Shown piece by piece: positions 12,064 to 23,450 of a DNA stretch of 64,000 bases. The notes beneath the pieces were generated by a model, which was given only the letters and a program-made list of their open reading frames with translations, had not been told where the DNA came from and did no database searches. The position numbers and the translations under genes are program-made. How positions within the stretch are numbered: position 1 is the stretch's first letter; each line of letters starts with the position of its first letter. The DNA is from Diphasiastrum complanatum (Eukaryota > Streptophyta > Lycopodiopsida > Lycopodiales > Lycopodiaceae). The stretch lies in the NCBI GenBank assembly GCA_029204225.1, contig CM055110.1, positions 43,071,862 to 43,135,861 on the forward strand. The letters are read 5' to 3'.

Positions 12064-13299
12064 ATGACTTCAATGAGTTCATACTTGTTGCAACCAAGTG
12101 AGAGATTGTCTACTTCCAATTATTCAATATGGAAGTTGAGGATGGAGTCCATCTTGATACTCCAAGATGTGATGGACATTGTACTTGGGATTGAGGAGGA
12201 GCCTCAAGTCCTTCAAGAAGTACAAAAATACAAGAAGAGAGCTAGGATGGCTCTCCACTACATTAAGATGAATGTCTCTAATGAGATATTAAGGGAAATT
12301 GGTGATTGTTCTACATCCAAGGAAGCTTGGGATTGTCTCAAGTCCATCTATGAGGCTAAGAACACCTCTAGGCTCCTCACTCTTAGAAATCAACTCTTCC
12401 AAAGTAGTCAAAAGAGTGATGAGAGTGCATCTAATTATGTTTTGAGAGTCAAGGATATTCATAGGGAGCTTGCATGTATTGGTGACTCAATCAATCAAAG
12501 TGAGCTAGTCCAAGTCATTCTCAATGGCTTGAGAGATGAATATGACAACCTTGTCCAATCCTATGCCATTAAAGAGGAGCTACCAAGTTTGGAGGCCCTT
12601 CAAAGTGTGCTTATTTCTGAAGAATCAAGAAAAGAGTACAAACTCTTGAGGATGGGAAAGCTATCACTCAATCATGATGATGGCAAAGATCTATTTGCCA
12701 AGCACAAAGAGAGGAGTAAGAAGCAACATCATCACTTCTCTAATGACAAAGCTAAAGACCAAGATGGAGAGGAGGAGGATACCTCTCATGCTTCTACTTC
12801 AAATCTCAAGAACAAGAAGGTCAAGTGCTTTTATTATGGCAAGAAAGGCCATTATGCCACCAATTGCTTCAAGAAGAAGAATCAACTCAATCAAGCCAAC
12901 ATCACCAATGAGAAAGAAGACTATATTGCAAGCGATGGAGAAGGCTCTCTTATGGCATCAAGCTTCTCCTCTTCCACATTCAACAAGGCTGACTCATGGT
13001 ATATTGATAGTGGAGCATCTTCACATATGTGTGGCTCCAAGCACTCTTTTTCATCTATTATGCCTTATGATGGAGTCAAGAAGACCATATACATTGCAAG
13101 TAAGCATGAGTGCAATATTGAAGGAGTAGGGATTATTCCCTTGAAGCTTGCATCTTCCAAAGATCTCTTTCTCAACAATGTTCTTTTTGTTCCAAAGCTT
13201 ACAAAGAACATCATGATCATAGTGGCATATTGGTGGAGCACTCTTCAAAGGTATTGGCAAGAGATCTCTACCAAAGAGATCTTATCATGGATATGGTGA
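12064..13299 (+). CDS. Copia gag polyprotein with partial protease, copy A (intact frame)
   Basis: An uninterrupted frame of 411 codons starts at MTSMSSYLLQPSERLSTSNY. The UBN2-type gag domain follows (YSIWKLRMESILILQDVMDI, then LLTLRNQLFQSSQ), then a Lys-rich linker and a zinc knuckle at 12826-12867 read as CFYYGKKGHYATNC. The second cysteine is changed to tyrosine, so RNA binding is probably impaired. The protease start WYIDSGASSHMC, with D-S-G at 13006-13014, is kept, but the frame leaves the family after VLFVPKLTKN and ends in an unrelated tail. Gag forms particles for a parasitic element. It is the longest clean frame in the array. Copy B at 15002 has the intact knuckle but a frameshift. 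Confidence 0.85.
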   Translation: MTSMSSYLLQPSERLSTSNYSIWKLRMESILILQDVMDIVLGIEEEPQVLQEVQKYKKRARMALHYIKMNVSNEILREIGDCSTSKEAWDCLKSIYEAKNTSRLLTLRNQLFQSSQKSDESASNYVLRVKDIHRELACIGDSINQSELVQVILNGLRDEYDNLVQSYAIKEELPSLEALQSVLISEESRKEYKLLRMGKLSLNHDDGKDLFAKHKERSKKQHHHFSNDKAKDQDGEEEDTSHASTSNLKNKKVKCFYYGKKGHYATNCFKKKNQLNQANITNEKEDYIASDGEGSLMASSFSSSTFNKADSWYIDSGASSHMCGSKHSFSSIMPYDGVKKTIYIASKHECNIEGVGIIPLKLASSKDLFLNNVLFVPKLTKNIMIIVAYWWSTLQRYWQEISTKEILSWIW

Positions 13300-13425
13300 G
13301 GGTGCTGCTATGATGGATCCCTTGGCTGATCTTCACTTCTTATGCATACCAAAGGATCCACTCAAAAAGATTTACAAACTTCTCAAGTGATCTAGTACCT
13401 TTCCAAGCTATTTTTTGAGGAGGAG

Positions 13426-14242
13426 TGTGAGAAATTGGCAAAAATCTAGCTTGGTATTTTTTATGATAGAAGTTTGTAAGTGAATCTCACATGTGTGGAG
13501 GATGTTCCCACGTGTGAAAAATTGTAAAGTAAATAAAAATGTTTGATATAAGGGTCTCATAGAATTTCATAGTCAAGCATTTAGGTGTAGGATGTTGATA
13601 GGGTCAAATTTGACATAGATGGCAAATTATCCATTTCCCCTTGTAATGCTACTATTGAGCCAAAATAGAGTAGGAGGCCAAACTTGTTCCAATTAGAGTG
13701 TAGACAAGTGTAATGCTTTTGTTTGATGAAGTTTAAGAGGTCCAATAGGATTTAGAGGTGGAACCATGAGTGTTCCAATAGAATTTGAGGTTTGCTTGAA
13801 AATGGTCCAATAGAATTTAGAGGTGCCTAGATCAATGGTCCAATAGGATTAAGAGATGGCAAAGTGTGGTCCAATCATAGTTAAGCATAGTGGTAGCTCA
13901 TGGATCTACTAGTATCATTGTACTCCTCATTTAGATCTAATTGATTTTGAGATTGAGTGGATTTTTTAGTGTAAGTGATTTTCTAACTTTCTCTCTCTAC
14001 CCGAGAGCTATTGATTATTTTCTCTCTCTACCCGAGGAGAGCAGCTTGTTTTTACTTAGATTACTTTTGGAACACTTCCTACACGTGTGAGTGAGAGTTG
14101 GAAGTGATTGAATGCATGTAGTAGTGTGTTTTTGCCATAGAATCAAAGATAGATCTTGAATCTCAATCTAGTCTTGATCTTCTACACACCTTAGGAGATC
14201 ACAAGTACATGTTGTGGACAATCCACACGTGTGAATTTAACA
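13426..14242 (+). repeat. Complete LTR shared by the two tandem copia elements
   Basis: 817 bp, starting TGTGAGAAATTGG after the polypurine tract GAGGAGGAG and ending TTTAACA just before the primer binding site. By eye it differs from the right LTR at about 24 of 817 positions (near 3%). Contains CT-rich tracts near 13990 and 14020 and an ACACGTGT palindrome (14225-14232) close to the 3' end. Confidence 0.9.
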
Positions 14243-14255
14243 TGGTATCAAAGCC
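14243..14255 (+). promoter_or_regulatory. Primer binding site of tandem copia element B
   Basis: TGGTATCAAAGCC directly follows the LTR end; it is complementary to the 3' end of initiator tRNA-Met with one mismatch to the usual TGGTATCAGAGCC. Confidence 0.8.
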
Positions 14256-15001
14256 TACCTAAGGTTACCATGCATTTTGATCCATTTGAGTGAAAACTAT
14301 TCATCAATCTTGAGCTAGAAATTGTCAAGATCCATTTTCCTAGCTATCTGGTCCAATTTTGGATTAAAAGAGATCAATAGGGCATTGATTGGGTCTGACC
14401 TAGTACTGTACGAAATCAGGTGCTCAAACACGTGTGAGGAACATCCAATTTCAGTTTGGGGGAGTTCTCTTTCATGTTTGATCCAAAAATCTTGCTAGAT
14501 AGCTTGTTTTAAAGCTATTTTTGTCTAGTTTCTGATGCAATCAATTTCATTCCATTTGGTTGTGCCAATCAAAAGTTATAAGCTTTTGAAGAGGGTTAGG
14601 TAGGGCACCTAGACCTGGGTGGACACATTTGGTTTGGTCAAGAGATTGCTTGTTTGATCCAAAATCACAGTTGAATGCTTATCAATTTCATCTATATGTG
14701 ATCTAGGCATTGTTTTGAGATCTTAGCCATTTTGTTTCATGCAATATCATTGTATTTGAGTCAGATTTGATTTCTTAGTGTATTTCACACGTGCTAAGAG
14801 TGTTTGATCCTAACTCTGCCAATACTCCATCATTTTATGTTAAGTAGATCTAGTTTTGGAGAGATTGAGATAGCTAGTGAGAATCATCTCACAGTTTGTT
14901 GCAAGATCTTGCATAGGAGATGGTAGCACACCATTATTGGATCCTATAGTAAGAGAGAAGCAACATTTTTTGTTCATCACTTTTATTTATCTCCACTTTA
15001 C

Positions 15002-16236
15002 ATGACTTCAATGAGTTCATACTTGTTGCAACCAAGTGAGAGATTGTCTACTTCCAATTATTCAATATGGAAGTTGAGGATGGAGTCCATCTTGATACTC
15101 CAAGATGTGATGGACATTGTACTTGGGATTGAGGAGGAGCCTCAAGTCCTTCAAGAAGTACAAAAATACAAGAAGAGAGCTAGGATGGCTCTCTACTACA
15201 TTAAAATGAATGTCTCTAATGAGATATTGGGGGAGATTGGTGATTGTTCTACATCCAAGGAAGCTTGGGATTGTCTCAAGTCCATCTATGAGGCTAAGAA
15301 CACCTCTAGGCTCCTCACTCTTAGAAATCAAATCTTCCAAAGTAGTCAAAAGAGTGATGAGAGTGCATCTAATTATGTTTTGAGAGTCAAGGATATTCAT
15401 AGGGAGCTTGCACGTATTGGTGACTCAATCAATCAAAGTGAGCTAGTCCAAGTCATTCTCAACGGCTTGAGAGATGAATATGACAACCTTGTCCAATCCT
15501 ATGCCATTAAGGAGGAGCTACCAAGTTTGGAGGCCCTTCAAATTGTGCTTATTTCTGAAGAATCAAGACAAGAGTACAAACTCTTGAGGATGGGAAAGCT
15601 ATCATCAATCATGATGATGGCAAAGTTCTATTTGCCAAGCACAAAGAGAGGAGTAAAAAGCAACATCATCACTTCTCTAATGACAAAGCTAAAGACCAAG
15701 ATGGAAAGGAGGAGGATACATCTCATGCTTCTACTTCAAATCTCAAGAAGAAAAAGATCAAGTGCTTTTATTGTGGCAAGAAAGGCCATTATGCCACCAA
15801 TTGCTTCAAGAAGAAGAATCAACTTAATCAAGCCAACATCACCAATGAGAAAGAAGACTATATTGCAAGTGATGGAGAAGGCTCTCTTATGGCATCAAGC
15901 TTTTCCTCTTCCACCTTCAACAAAAATGACTCATGGTATATTGATAGTGGAGCATCTTCACATATGTGTGGCTCCAAGCACTCTTTTTCATCTATTATGT
16001 CTTATGATGGAGTCAAGAAGACCATATACATTGCAAGTAAGCATGAGTGCAATATTGAAGGAGTAAGGATTATTCCCTTGAAGCTTGCATCTTCCAAAGA
16101 TCTCTGTCTCAACAATGTTCTTTTTGTCCCAAAGCTTACAAAGAACATCATGATCATAGTGGCATATTGGTGGAGCACTCTTCAAAGGCATTGGCAAGAG
16201 ATCTCTACCAAAGAGATCTTATTATGGATATGGTGA
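15002..16236 (+). pseudogene. Copia gag with partial protease, copy B (frameshifted)
   Basis: Nearly identical to copy A at 12064-13299 and starts with the same MTSMSSYLLQPSERLST. After MGKLS (about 15600) two bases present in copy A are missing, so the first frame continues out of phase to 16066; the true frame resumes as 15889-16236. The zinc knuckle, CFYCGKKGHYATNC at 15763-15804, is canonical here, unlike in copy A. The protease motif WYIDSGASSHMC is also intact. The same abrupt loss of pol after LTKN, followed by the same tail, shows that both copies descend from one deleted founder rather than from independent deletions. Confidence 0.85.
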
Positions 16237-16359
16237 GGGTGCTGCTATGATGAATCCCTTGGCTGATCTTCACTTCTTATGCATACCAAAGGATCCACTC
16301 AAAAAGATTTACAAACTTCTCAAGTGATCTAGTACCTTTCCAAGCTATTTTTTGAGGAG

Positions 16360-17176
16360 TGTGAGAAATTGGCAAAAATCTAGCTTGGTATTTTTTATGA
16401 TAGAAGTTTGTAAGTGAATCTCACATGTGTGGAGGATGTTCCCACGTGTGGAAAATTGTAAAGTAAATAAAAATGTTTGATATAGGGGTCTCATAGAATT
16501 TCATAGTCAAGCATTTAGGTGTAGGATGTTGATAGGGTCAAATTTGGCATAGATGGCAAATTATCCATTTCCACTTGTAATGCCACTATTGAGCCAAAAT
16601 AGAGTAGGAGGCCAAACTTGTGCCAATTAGAGTGTAGACAAGTGTAATGCTTTTGTTTGATGAAGTTTAAGAGGTCCAATAGGATTTAGAAGTGGAACCA
16701 TGAGTGTTCCAATAGAATTTGAGATTTGCTTGAAAATGGTCCAATAGAATTTAGAGGTGCATGGATCAATGGTCCAATAGGATTAAGAGGTGGCAAAGTG
16801 TGGTCCAATCATAGTTAAGCATAGTGGTAGCTCATGGATCTACTAGTATCATTGTACTCCTCATTTGGATCTAATTGATTTTGAGATTGAGTGGATTTTT
16901 TAGTGCTAGTGATTTTCTAGCTTTCTCTCTCTACTCGAGAGCTATTGATTATTTTCTCTCTCTACCCGAGGAGAGCAGCTTTTTTTTACTTTAATTACTT
17001 TTGGAACACTTTCTACACGTGTGAGTGAGAGTTGGAAGTGATTGAATGCATGTAGTAGTGTGTTTTTGCCATAGAGTCAAAGATAGATCTTGAATCTCAA
17101 TCTAGTCTTGATCTTCTACACACCTTAGGAGATCACAAGTACATGTTGTGGACAGTCCACACATGTGAATTCAACA
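16360..17176 (+). repeat. Right LTR of the tandem copia array
   Basis: 817 bp, TGTGAGAAATTGG to AATTCAACA, preceded by the polypurine tract TTTTTTGAGGAG. The palindrome at the 3' end is mutated to ACACATGT. Confidence 0.9.
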
Positions 17177-18304
17177 ATTAAGGGCAAGACCTTTAAAAGG
17201 AAAAGACATTGTCTTGGACAACCTTTACTAGGTCGTCCATACGAAACGACTAGATACGAAAAGACATGTTAAACTAGAGTAACTTTAACTCATAGTTAAG
17301 TATACCTCCTATGGTATAGTAAAAACGTATTTTCAGTCTAATTGTTAACTAGACCCTTTCGAGGGAGCGACGCACCTATTGTTTTAGAGGTGTGTTTGTT
17401 CGTCCCGTAGAACATATATAGATCTCACACTTCAGTCTCGATCATCGAGAGAGAAGAGTTTATGCTTATGTAAGAGATTGAAGAAGTGAATAGAGTTCTG
17501 TGAGTTATTCTCTCTTATCTCTGTTCTCCGCACTGTTGAGTGTGAGTGATCTTGAGTCTGCTAACAATCTCTAACGCATTTCATGAATTACTCTCTGATC
17601 AGACAGTCACTCTAGTGCATTATAGTCGTTTGTTGTGTTTCCGTAAAGCATGCTCAAAAGAACTGTTTTAAAACCATCTTATTCGTCTGTCGCGAATACT
17701 TTCTTTTCGGCACTCGAATAACGACTATCTTTGGTACAGTCTAGCACGATCATTGAATAAAGTTGTATGTATACATATGAGATGACAGTCCCTGTTTGAA
17801 GAATTGAGTCTTTGATCTGTTTTCCTGATTGGCATTGACATAAGTTTCTAACATATTCTAAAACTCTTCGTGTTCTTTAACCATTAAGTTGGGCTTTAGT
17901 TGTTGAGGACTTCTATCTAGAAATGAATAGTTCGCGAACGCGAATAATTTATTGTCTACACAGTCGCGAATACATCGAACAATTCTTGATTCTCTGTTGA
18001 CACCTTAATCAGCCAGAGTGTAGTACTGCTGTACTACTCTGATAACATCTCATCTGTAGAATGCGCTTCCTTCAATTCGATAGAGGCCAGATTGTTGTTC
18101 TGAATTTATTAACATTACTCATCCCAAACATAAGTAATACTGGTTACTTTTTAATGTCTGTCGACAACCAGAATAACACTCGAAACCACTTGCCATAATT
18201 GTACCAAAAACATAACTTTCTAACGTTGTCCTCTGTGGGAACGACATTATTTACTATAAAATGTATATTAACCATGTTAATATAGTACGACAATGTTCTC
18301 ATGC
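17177..18304 (+). repeat. LTR-like sequence, probable gypsy 3' LTR
   Basis: A purine-rich TTTAAAAGGAAAAGACAT precedes TGTCTTGGACAACC (about 17211), which would be the LTR start. A TATA-like CATATATAGATC lies near 17413, and the far end contains CTCTGTGGGAACGACA, a phrase typical of the end of plant gypsy LTRs. No second copy is in the window, so the assignment rests on position and motif. It touches the transposase-like gene on its right. Confidence 0.45.
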
Positions 18305-19761
18305 ACATTGGTGGATAATCGGAATATGTTATGATATCTAGGGATAGGCTCCATGGGAAACCGGATTGCCTTCACCAGGTGTGAATAAATCATTATCAGC
18401 TGTGTCTAGTCTAGAAGGTTGTATGTATTGATCATGTCTTCGACTTGGCCATAGTATAGGCCTTCAACTACTCTCCCTCCTCTAACAATTATGTGTGCCA
18501 TGCATCCTTTTGTGCTGTCATTTCTTGGTACATCGTCTTGGTGCATTTAAGAAGGTAGAAATCCTCTCCCCTCTCTGCTGCTTTGACTACAAAATTGTCC
18601 CCAATGGACAGCAAGTCACACAAACTATCAGGGTTCCCCTCATACGTGGGCAGGTTGGTGTCATTATGCATTGGCATGGATTCACAAGCACCGTCATTAT
18701 CTCCAGCGTCATCGTCTTCGTCGTTGCTAGCTCTCTTTGACTCTGGCAATGGCTAGATAAACAAATATTTCCACTCTTCCACGGGCTGTCTATTCTTGCA
18801 TCTTCTCCATTGCCCTGCAATACATGAATTACATAAACATGACAATGTGTGACATCGTAGTGAGCATGGACTATCCTGGGAATATCCGTTAATACAATGG
18901 AATGAGCGTGAGCCTATGATGCACTGGCAATCTCGTTTCACATCACATTGCACCTCATCCTTGCTGACCAGCCAGAAAACTCTTCTTGTACTGCAGTTGT
19001 GACCTTCTCTTTTTGGCCTAAATATTTTTTTCAGATATGCGACCACATCTGCTGCACATTTCAAGGGCCAGCCATCTGGTTTCAACTCCTCGTGAGTGAG
19101 AATTCTCTTGATGACCGTGCCCGCTCCGTTATGTTTGACTTTTCCATGGCTTGAGGCAAAAAAATTATGCATCATTTGCAGACCTGTCAAGTGATAATAT
19201 ATGGCCAAAAAGTGAACAAATTGTTAGATCTTTTATTTTTATCATAGTGTTTGCATTAGTACTCGTAGTTCTGAACCTAATGTCCTATCTAGTACCAATT
19301 TGGTACTATATTCGGGTGTCCCGTATAGTCCTAGTTTGCTACTAAATATATTAGGAAAATAGTACCAAAATTGGTACTTCAAAACAGTGTATTTTGGTAC
19401 TACAAGACGGACTATGTAGTTAAAGTCTTATAGTTCATTACCAATTTTGGTACTATCTGAAGTGACAAATCTGAAAACTATAGAGTAATAATAATAGATA
19501 GTGAGAACCCCCAACAAATATATGTGGCCATGAAGAAGAAAGGCCTTCGAACTTTGAATTGAGACGTCGCACCATCTGACCACACCCAATGATACCTCAG
19601 ATTATACCCGTTCTCTTTCAACCAATTGTCATGCAGTAGTAGACAGTGCTATATAAATAGGGTGTCATGCAACTTATCATCTGATATGTAAAAATGAAGA
19701 GTCTTTTCAGTTGCACCTGTAGAGTTTCTGACATACATTATGTGCACAAGTTTCGTGACCT
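18305..19761 (-). pseudogene. Transposase-like gene, C-terminal half
   Basis: Reading leftwards from the copia insertion at 19761: NQVTKLVH, TLHFYISDDKLHD, a stop near 19655, then WSDGATSQFKVRRPFFFMAT (about 19505-19590). A likely intron (about 19500-19184, acceptor CTTGACAG) leads to MMHNFFASSHGKVKHNGAGT (19120-19183) and a Cys-rich tail. A further exon contains GDNFVVKAAERGEDFYLLKC (18500-18620), and out-of-frame sequence to VKAIRFPMEP ends near 18305. The SDGxxxQFK and SHGKxxxxGAGxxxK blocks recall DDE-type transposases of eukaryotic cut-and-paste elements; that assignment is inferred. Frameshifts near 18498 and stops show decay. The N-terminal half lies at 25635-26371, beyond the copia element. 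Confidence 0.6.
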
Positions 19762-19766
19762 GATTA

Positions 19767-20375
19767 TGTCAAAATATCGAAAAATCTATCTAATGTTGTG
19801 AGTAGGGATCCTAAAAATGCCAAACATGAATTGAGCTCTTTTGGCTTAGTAAAGACCCATCTTAGAATAAAATATTCAAGGTAGAAGTAGAAACTCAAGC
19901 TACCATAGGAATTGCCATTTGTACTTTACATGCCACATTTAATGCATGAAAAGACTAGGTGGCACAATTAGACACAGGGAGGTGGCTTCAATAAGTCTAG
20001 ATAGCTTGAGAGGTGGATCCACAACTCCAATTCAACTCAAAGTAGGAGGAGAGTCCATGGATCTATATATATGTGATGTACTCTCATTGAGAAAATGATG
20101 AAATTTGTGTGTAATGCAAATTTGGAGACAAGCTCTTTGTGCCCTCTCTCTCTCCACGAGTTTTGTACTTCCTATTTTCTCTCTCTAGTCGAATAGAGGC
20201 ATTTATGATGCTTAGTCTTATGTTTTGTTGACAGATCTTGCTTGTAACACAATAATATTGCTTGTATGATCAACTTTCTAATTGACAACCAATGCTAGTC
20301 TGATCTTTATGGTATTATTGGGCTTAGGAGATCAAAAATACATGTGTAGGGCGTCCCACACGTGTGAATTCAGCA
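19767..20375 (+). repeat. 5' LTR of complete copia element
   Basis: TG to CA boundaries are confirmed by the flanking GATTA and the adjacent primer binding site. A TATA-like ATCTATATATATG lies at about 20061-20073, followed 80-110 bp downstream by CT-rich tracts. ACACGTGT sits at 20358-20365. Confidence 0.93.
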
Positions 20376-20388
20376 TGGTATCAGAGCC
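20376..20388 (+). promoter_or_regulatory. Primer binding site, initiator tRNA-Met type
   Basis: TGGTATCAGAGCC immediately after the 5' LTR, the usual plant copia primer binding site. Confidence 0.9.
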
Positions 20389-21119
20389 TAACTAAGTTTT
20401 ACAAGCAAATCTAATCAAAAAGTTTGCAGATCTGATCAGATTTCAAGCTAGGAATTGTCAAGATTCTACTTTCTAACTAGTTTGCAGTTTTCTGGTGATT
20501 TAGAGCTTCAAACCACTTTGAATGGTCCAATTCAAATACTGTACGGAATTTCAAGTGCTGGCACATGTGAAATCCGCCCATTTTCAGTTTGGTGGTTCTC
20601 TCTCACCTTAGATCCAAATTTCATGCAAATCAGCCCACTAGAAAGCTAGAAATGTGTAGAATCTGATGCAATTTGAATCATGACAGTTGGATAAGCCAAT
20701 CAAAAGTTATAAGCTTTTGAAGAATCATAGATAGGGCGCCTAGACCTGTGGCAAATCATGTGTACATGTCATTTATTGCTTGAATGATCACAAAAATCAT
20801 CCAGAAGCTGCACAATTTCATATATATGTGATTCAGACAAAATTTATAGGTTCTAGGCAAATTGTTTCATAGAAATAGATTGTATTTGAGTCAATTTGAC
20901 ATTTTTGGAGTATTTCACACGTGTGAAATTCAGAGAACCATAACGTTTGCCATACTTCATCTTTTTTGATGATTCAAATCTTGTTTTAGAGAGATTGTCA
21001 AGCTAGTGAGATCTATCTCACAGTTTTTTGCTTAGTCTTACATAGGATTTGGTTTTGTACCCTTGATTGAGAAGATAAGCAATTTTTTCATCCATCTTTT
21101 TTTATTTTCATCATTCTTT

Positions 21120-22280
21120 ATGACTTCAATGGGTGTCTTTCTATTAGAAGTAAGTGAAAGATTGTCAACCTCCATTTACTCAATTTGGAAGGTTAGAATG
21201 GAATCTGTCTTAATACTACAACATGTGATGGATATTGTACTTGGCATTGAAGAAGAACCACAAATTCTTCAAGAAATTCCAAAGTACAAAAAGAGAGCTA
21301 GGATGGCTCTACATTATATTAAGATGAATGTCTCAAATGACATCTTAAGAGAAATTGGTGCTTGTACTAATGCCAAAGATGCTTGGGATACTCTCAAGTC
21401 TATCTATGAGGCAAAGAATACTTCTAGACTTCTAACACTAAGAAACCAAATTTTTCAAAGTGTACAGAGAAGTGATGAATGTGCTTCAGCTTATGTAATG
21501 AGAGTTAAAGACCTCCATAGAGAATTGTCATGCATAGGAGACTCATCAACCAAAATGAACTTGTTCAAGTCATACTTAATGGGTTAAAGGAGGAATATGA
21601 CAACCTTGTTCAAAGTTATGCCATTAAGAAGGAGCTACCAAGTTTGGAAGCACTCCAAAGCGTGCTCATTTCTGAAAAATCAAGACAAGAGTATAAACTC
21701 TTGAAAATGGAGAGACTGTCTCTCAACATTGATGGTAAAGCTCTCTTTACCAAAGACAACCACAAGACAAGAAGTAAGAATCAACACCAATCCTCTTCAA
21801 GCAAGAAAAATCTTATTTCCAAGGAGAAAGGAGAAGAGGATGAGTCCTCTCAAGCTTCCACATCCAAGAAGAAGAAGAAAAACATCAAGTGTTTCTTTTG
21901 TGGCAAGAAGGGGCATTATGACACCAATTGCTTCAAGAAGAAGAGTCAATTCAAGCAAGCCAACATTTCTAATGAAGAGGAGAAAGATGCTCATGCAAGT
22001 GATGGAGAGGGATCTCTTATGGTCTCAAGTTTTTCTTCATCACCTTTTAAGAAGGATGGTTCATGGTATATCGACAGTGGAGCTTCTTCACATATGTGTA
22101 GCTCCAAGCATTCTTTTTCATCCATGTCACCTTATGAAGGAGCCAAGAAGTCCATCTACACAGCAAATGATCATCAGTGTGCTATTGAAGGCATAGGGAC
22201 CATTCCTTTAAAGCTTTCTTCATCAAAAGTTCTTTCTCTGTCTAATGTACTTTTTGTTTCCAAGTTAGCAAAAAATCTTA
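21120..22280 (+). pseudogene. Copia gag and protease (one frameshift)
   Basis: Starts MTSMGVFLLEVSERLSTSIY at 21120, aligned with the gag of the tandem array. The frame breaks near 21545, where one base is missing compared with GACTCAATCAATCAAAG in the array copies, and continues in the frame that ends at 22975. Zinc knuckle CFFCGKKGHYDTNC lies at 21890-21931. Protease follows with WYIDSGASSHMCSSK, D-S-G at 22073-22081, and ends with VLFVSKLAKNLISVEQF. Gag packages the RNA and protease cuts the polyprotein. Apart from the single deletion the region is well preserved. Confidence 0.9.
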
Positions 22281-23450
22281 TCAGTGTTGAGCAATTTTTT
22301 GATAGTGGACTAGATGTGAATTTCAATGTTGATACATGTACAGTCAAGAAGCATAATGAGATCCTTGCATTTGGGTCTAGATATGGTGGAATCTACAAGC
22401 TTGATCCCAAAGAGTATGCTAACTCTTGTGATAGTGCCTTTGCTACTCATATGTCTTTGGAGGAACTATGGCATAGAATGTTGGGACATCCTAACTATAA
22501 TTCTATGGTGTCCATGGTCAAGAAAGCCAAAGATATTGGCTTGCCTAATCTTATCTCCAAGAATTTCAAGCCATGTGAGGCTTGTGCTATATCTAAGTCT
22601 CATAAGAAGCCTTTTTCAAAGTCATCTATCAAGACTACACATCCATTGGAGCTCATAGACTCGGATGTGCACTTCTCGTCTTCAAAGAGCAAGGGTGGTG
22701 TTACTTGCTTTGTAGCTTTGATTGATGGTTTCACTAGATTTACTTGGGTATATCTTCTAGCTTCAAAGTCTATGGTGTTTGACTATTTCCTAAAGTTCAA
22801 AGATCTAGTTGAAAAGCAATTTTCATACAAAATCAAGATTCTTAGAAGTGATGGAGGTGGTGAGTACACTTCCAATAAATTTCATGATTATTGTGAGCTT
22901 GAAGGCATTAAAAGAGAGTTTTCTTGTGCATATACACTATCTCAAAATGGGGTGGCTGAAAGAAAAAAAAAATAGAACATTGTGTGAATGTGCCAAAACC
23001 ATTAGAATTGAGGCATCCTTGCCAAAAAAAACTTTTGGGGTGAGGCCATCAATTGTTCAAACTATCTTTGCAATCGACTACCTCATGTTGCACTTGGAGG
23101 AAAGTCACCATATGAAGCACTCTATTTGAAGAAGGTTGAACACCTTAGAGTATTTGGATGCATTTGCTTTGTCCATATTCCCTTGGAAACGAGAAAGAAG
23201 GATCATCCTTGTGCAAGCAAAGGAGTAATGGTTGGATATTCATCCAACAAGAAAGCCTATCAAATCTACATGCTCTCTACTTCTAAAGTAATTGATAGTA
23301 GAGATGTAGTTTTTCATGAAGAAGAAAAGTCCAATCTTGGAGGGGCCGAGATCAAGCAACCTCAAAATCTATCACCTATTGTTATTGAAGACAATCAACA
23401 TATGGAGGAGTCAAGATTTGAAAATGGAAGTCCTCGGATTTTCACTCCTA
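22281..23450 (+). pseudogene. Copia integrase (frameshifts)
   Basis: The GAG-pre-integrase and zinc-binding part reads LWHRMLGHPNYNSM to CEACAISKSHKKPF (22465-22620). The catalytic core has LIDSDVH, LRSDGGGEYTS and NGVAERK, so D, D and E are all present. A run of adenines at 22962-22971 shifts the frame and gives the stop at 22973-22975. The sequence continues as NRTLCECAKTIRIEASLPKK and, after another shift near 23070, as the C-terminal part HLRVFGCICFVHIP. The enzyme would join cDNA to host DNA with 5-bp duplications, matching the GATTA seen at the ends. Confidence 0.88.

Larger units (their letters stand above)
11468..17176 (+). mobile_element. Tandem array of two gag-only copia elements sharing an LTR
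   Basis: The order is truncated LTR (11468-11674), interior A (11675-13425), complete LTR (13426-14242), interior B (14243-16359), complete LTR (16360-17176). Both interiors carry gag plus the first part of protease and then jump directly to a short tail and a polypurine tract (GAGGAG or GAGGAGGAG) before the next LTR; integrase, reverse transcriptase and RNase H are absent. This is the structure of a non-autonomous TR-GAG-like element that would rely on a partner such as the related complete copia at 19767-25629. The shared middle LTR points to unequal recombination between LTRs. No target duplication can be tested because the left end is truncated. Confidence 0.85.

Noticed and set aside
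12674-13129. 151-codon frame overlapping copia gag
   Set aside because: Shadow of the gag frame in another phase; the same happens at 21729-22196.
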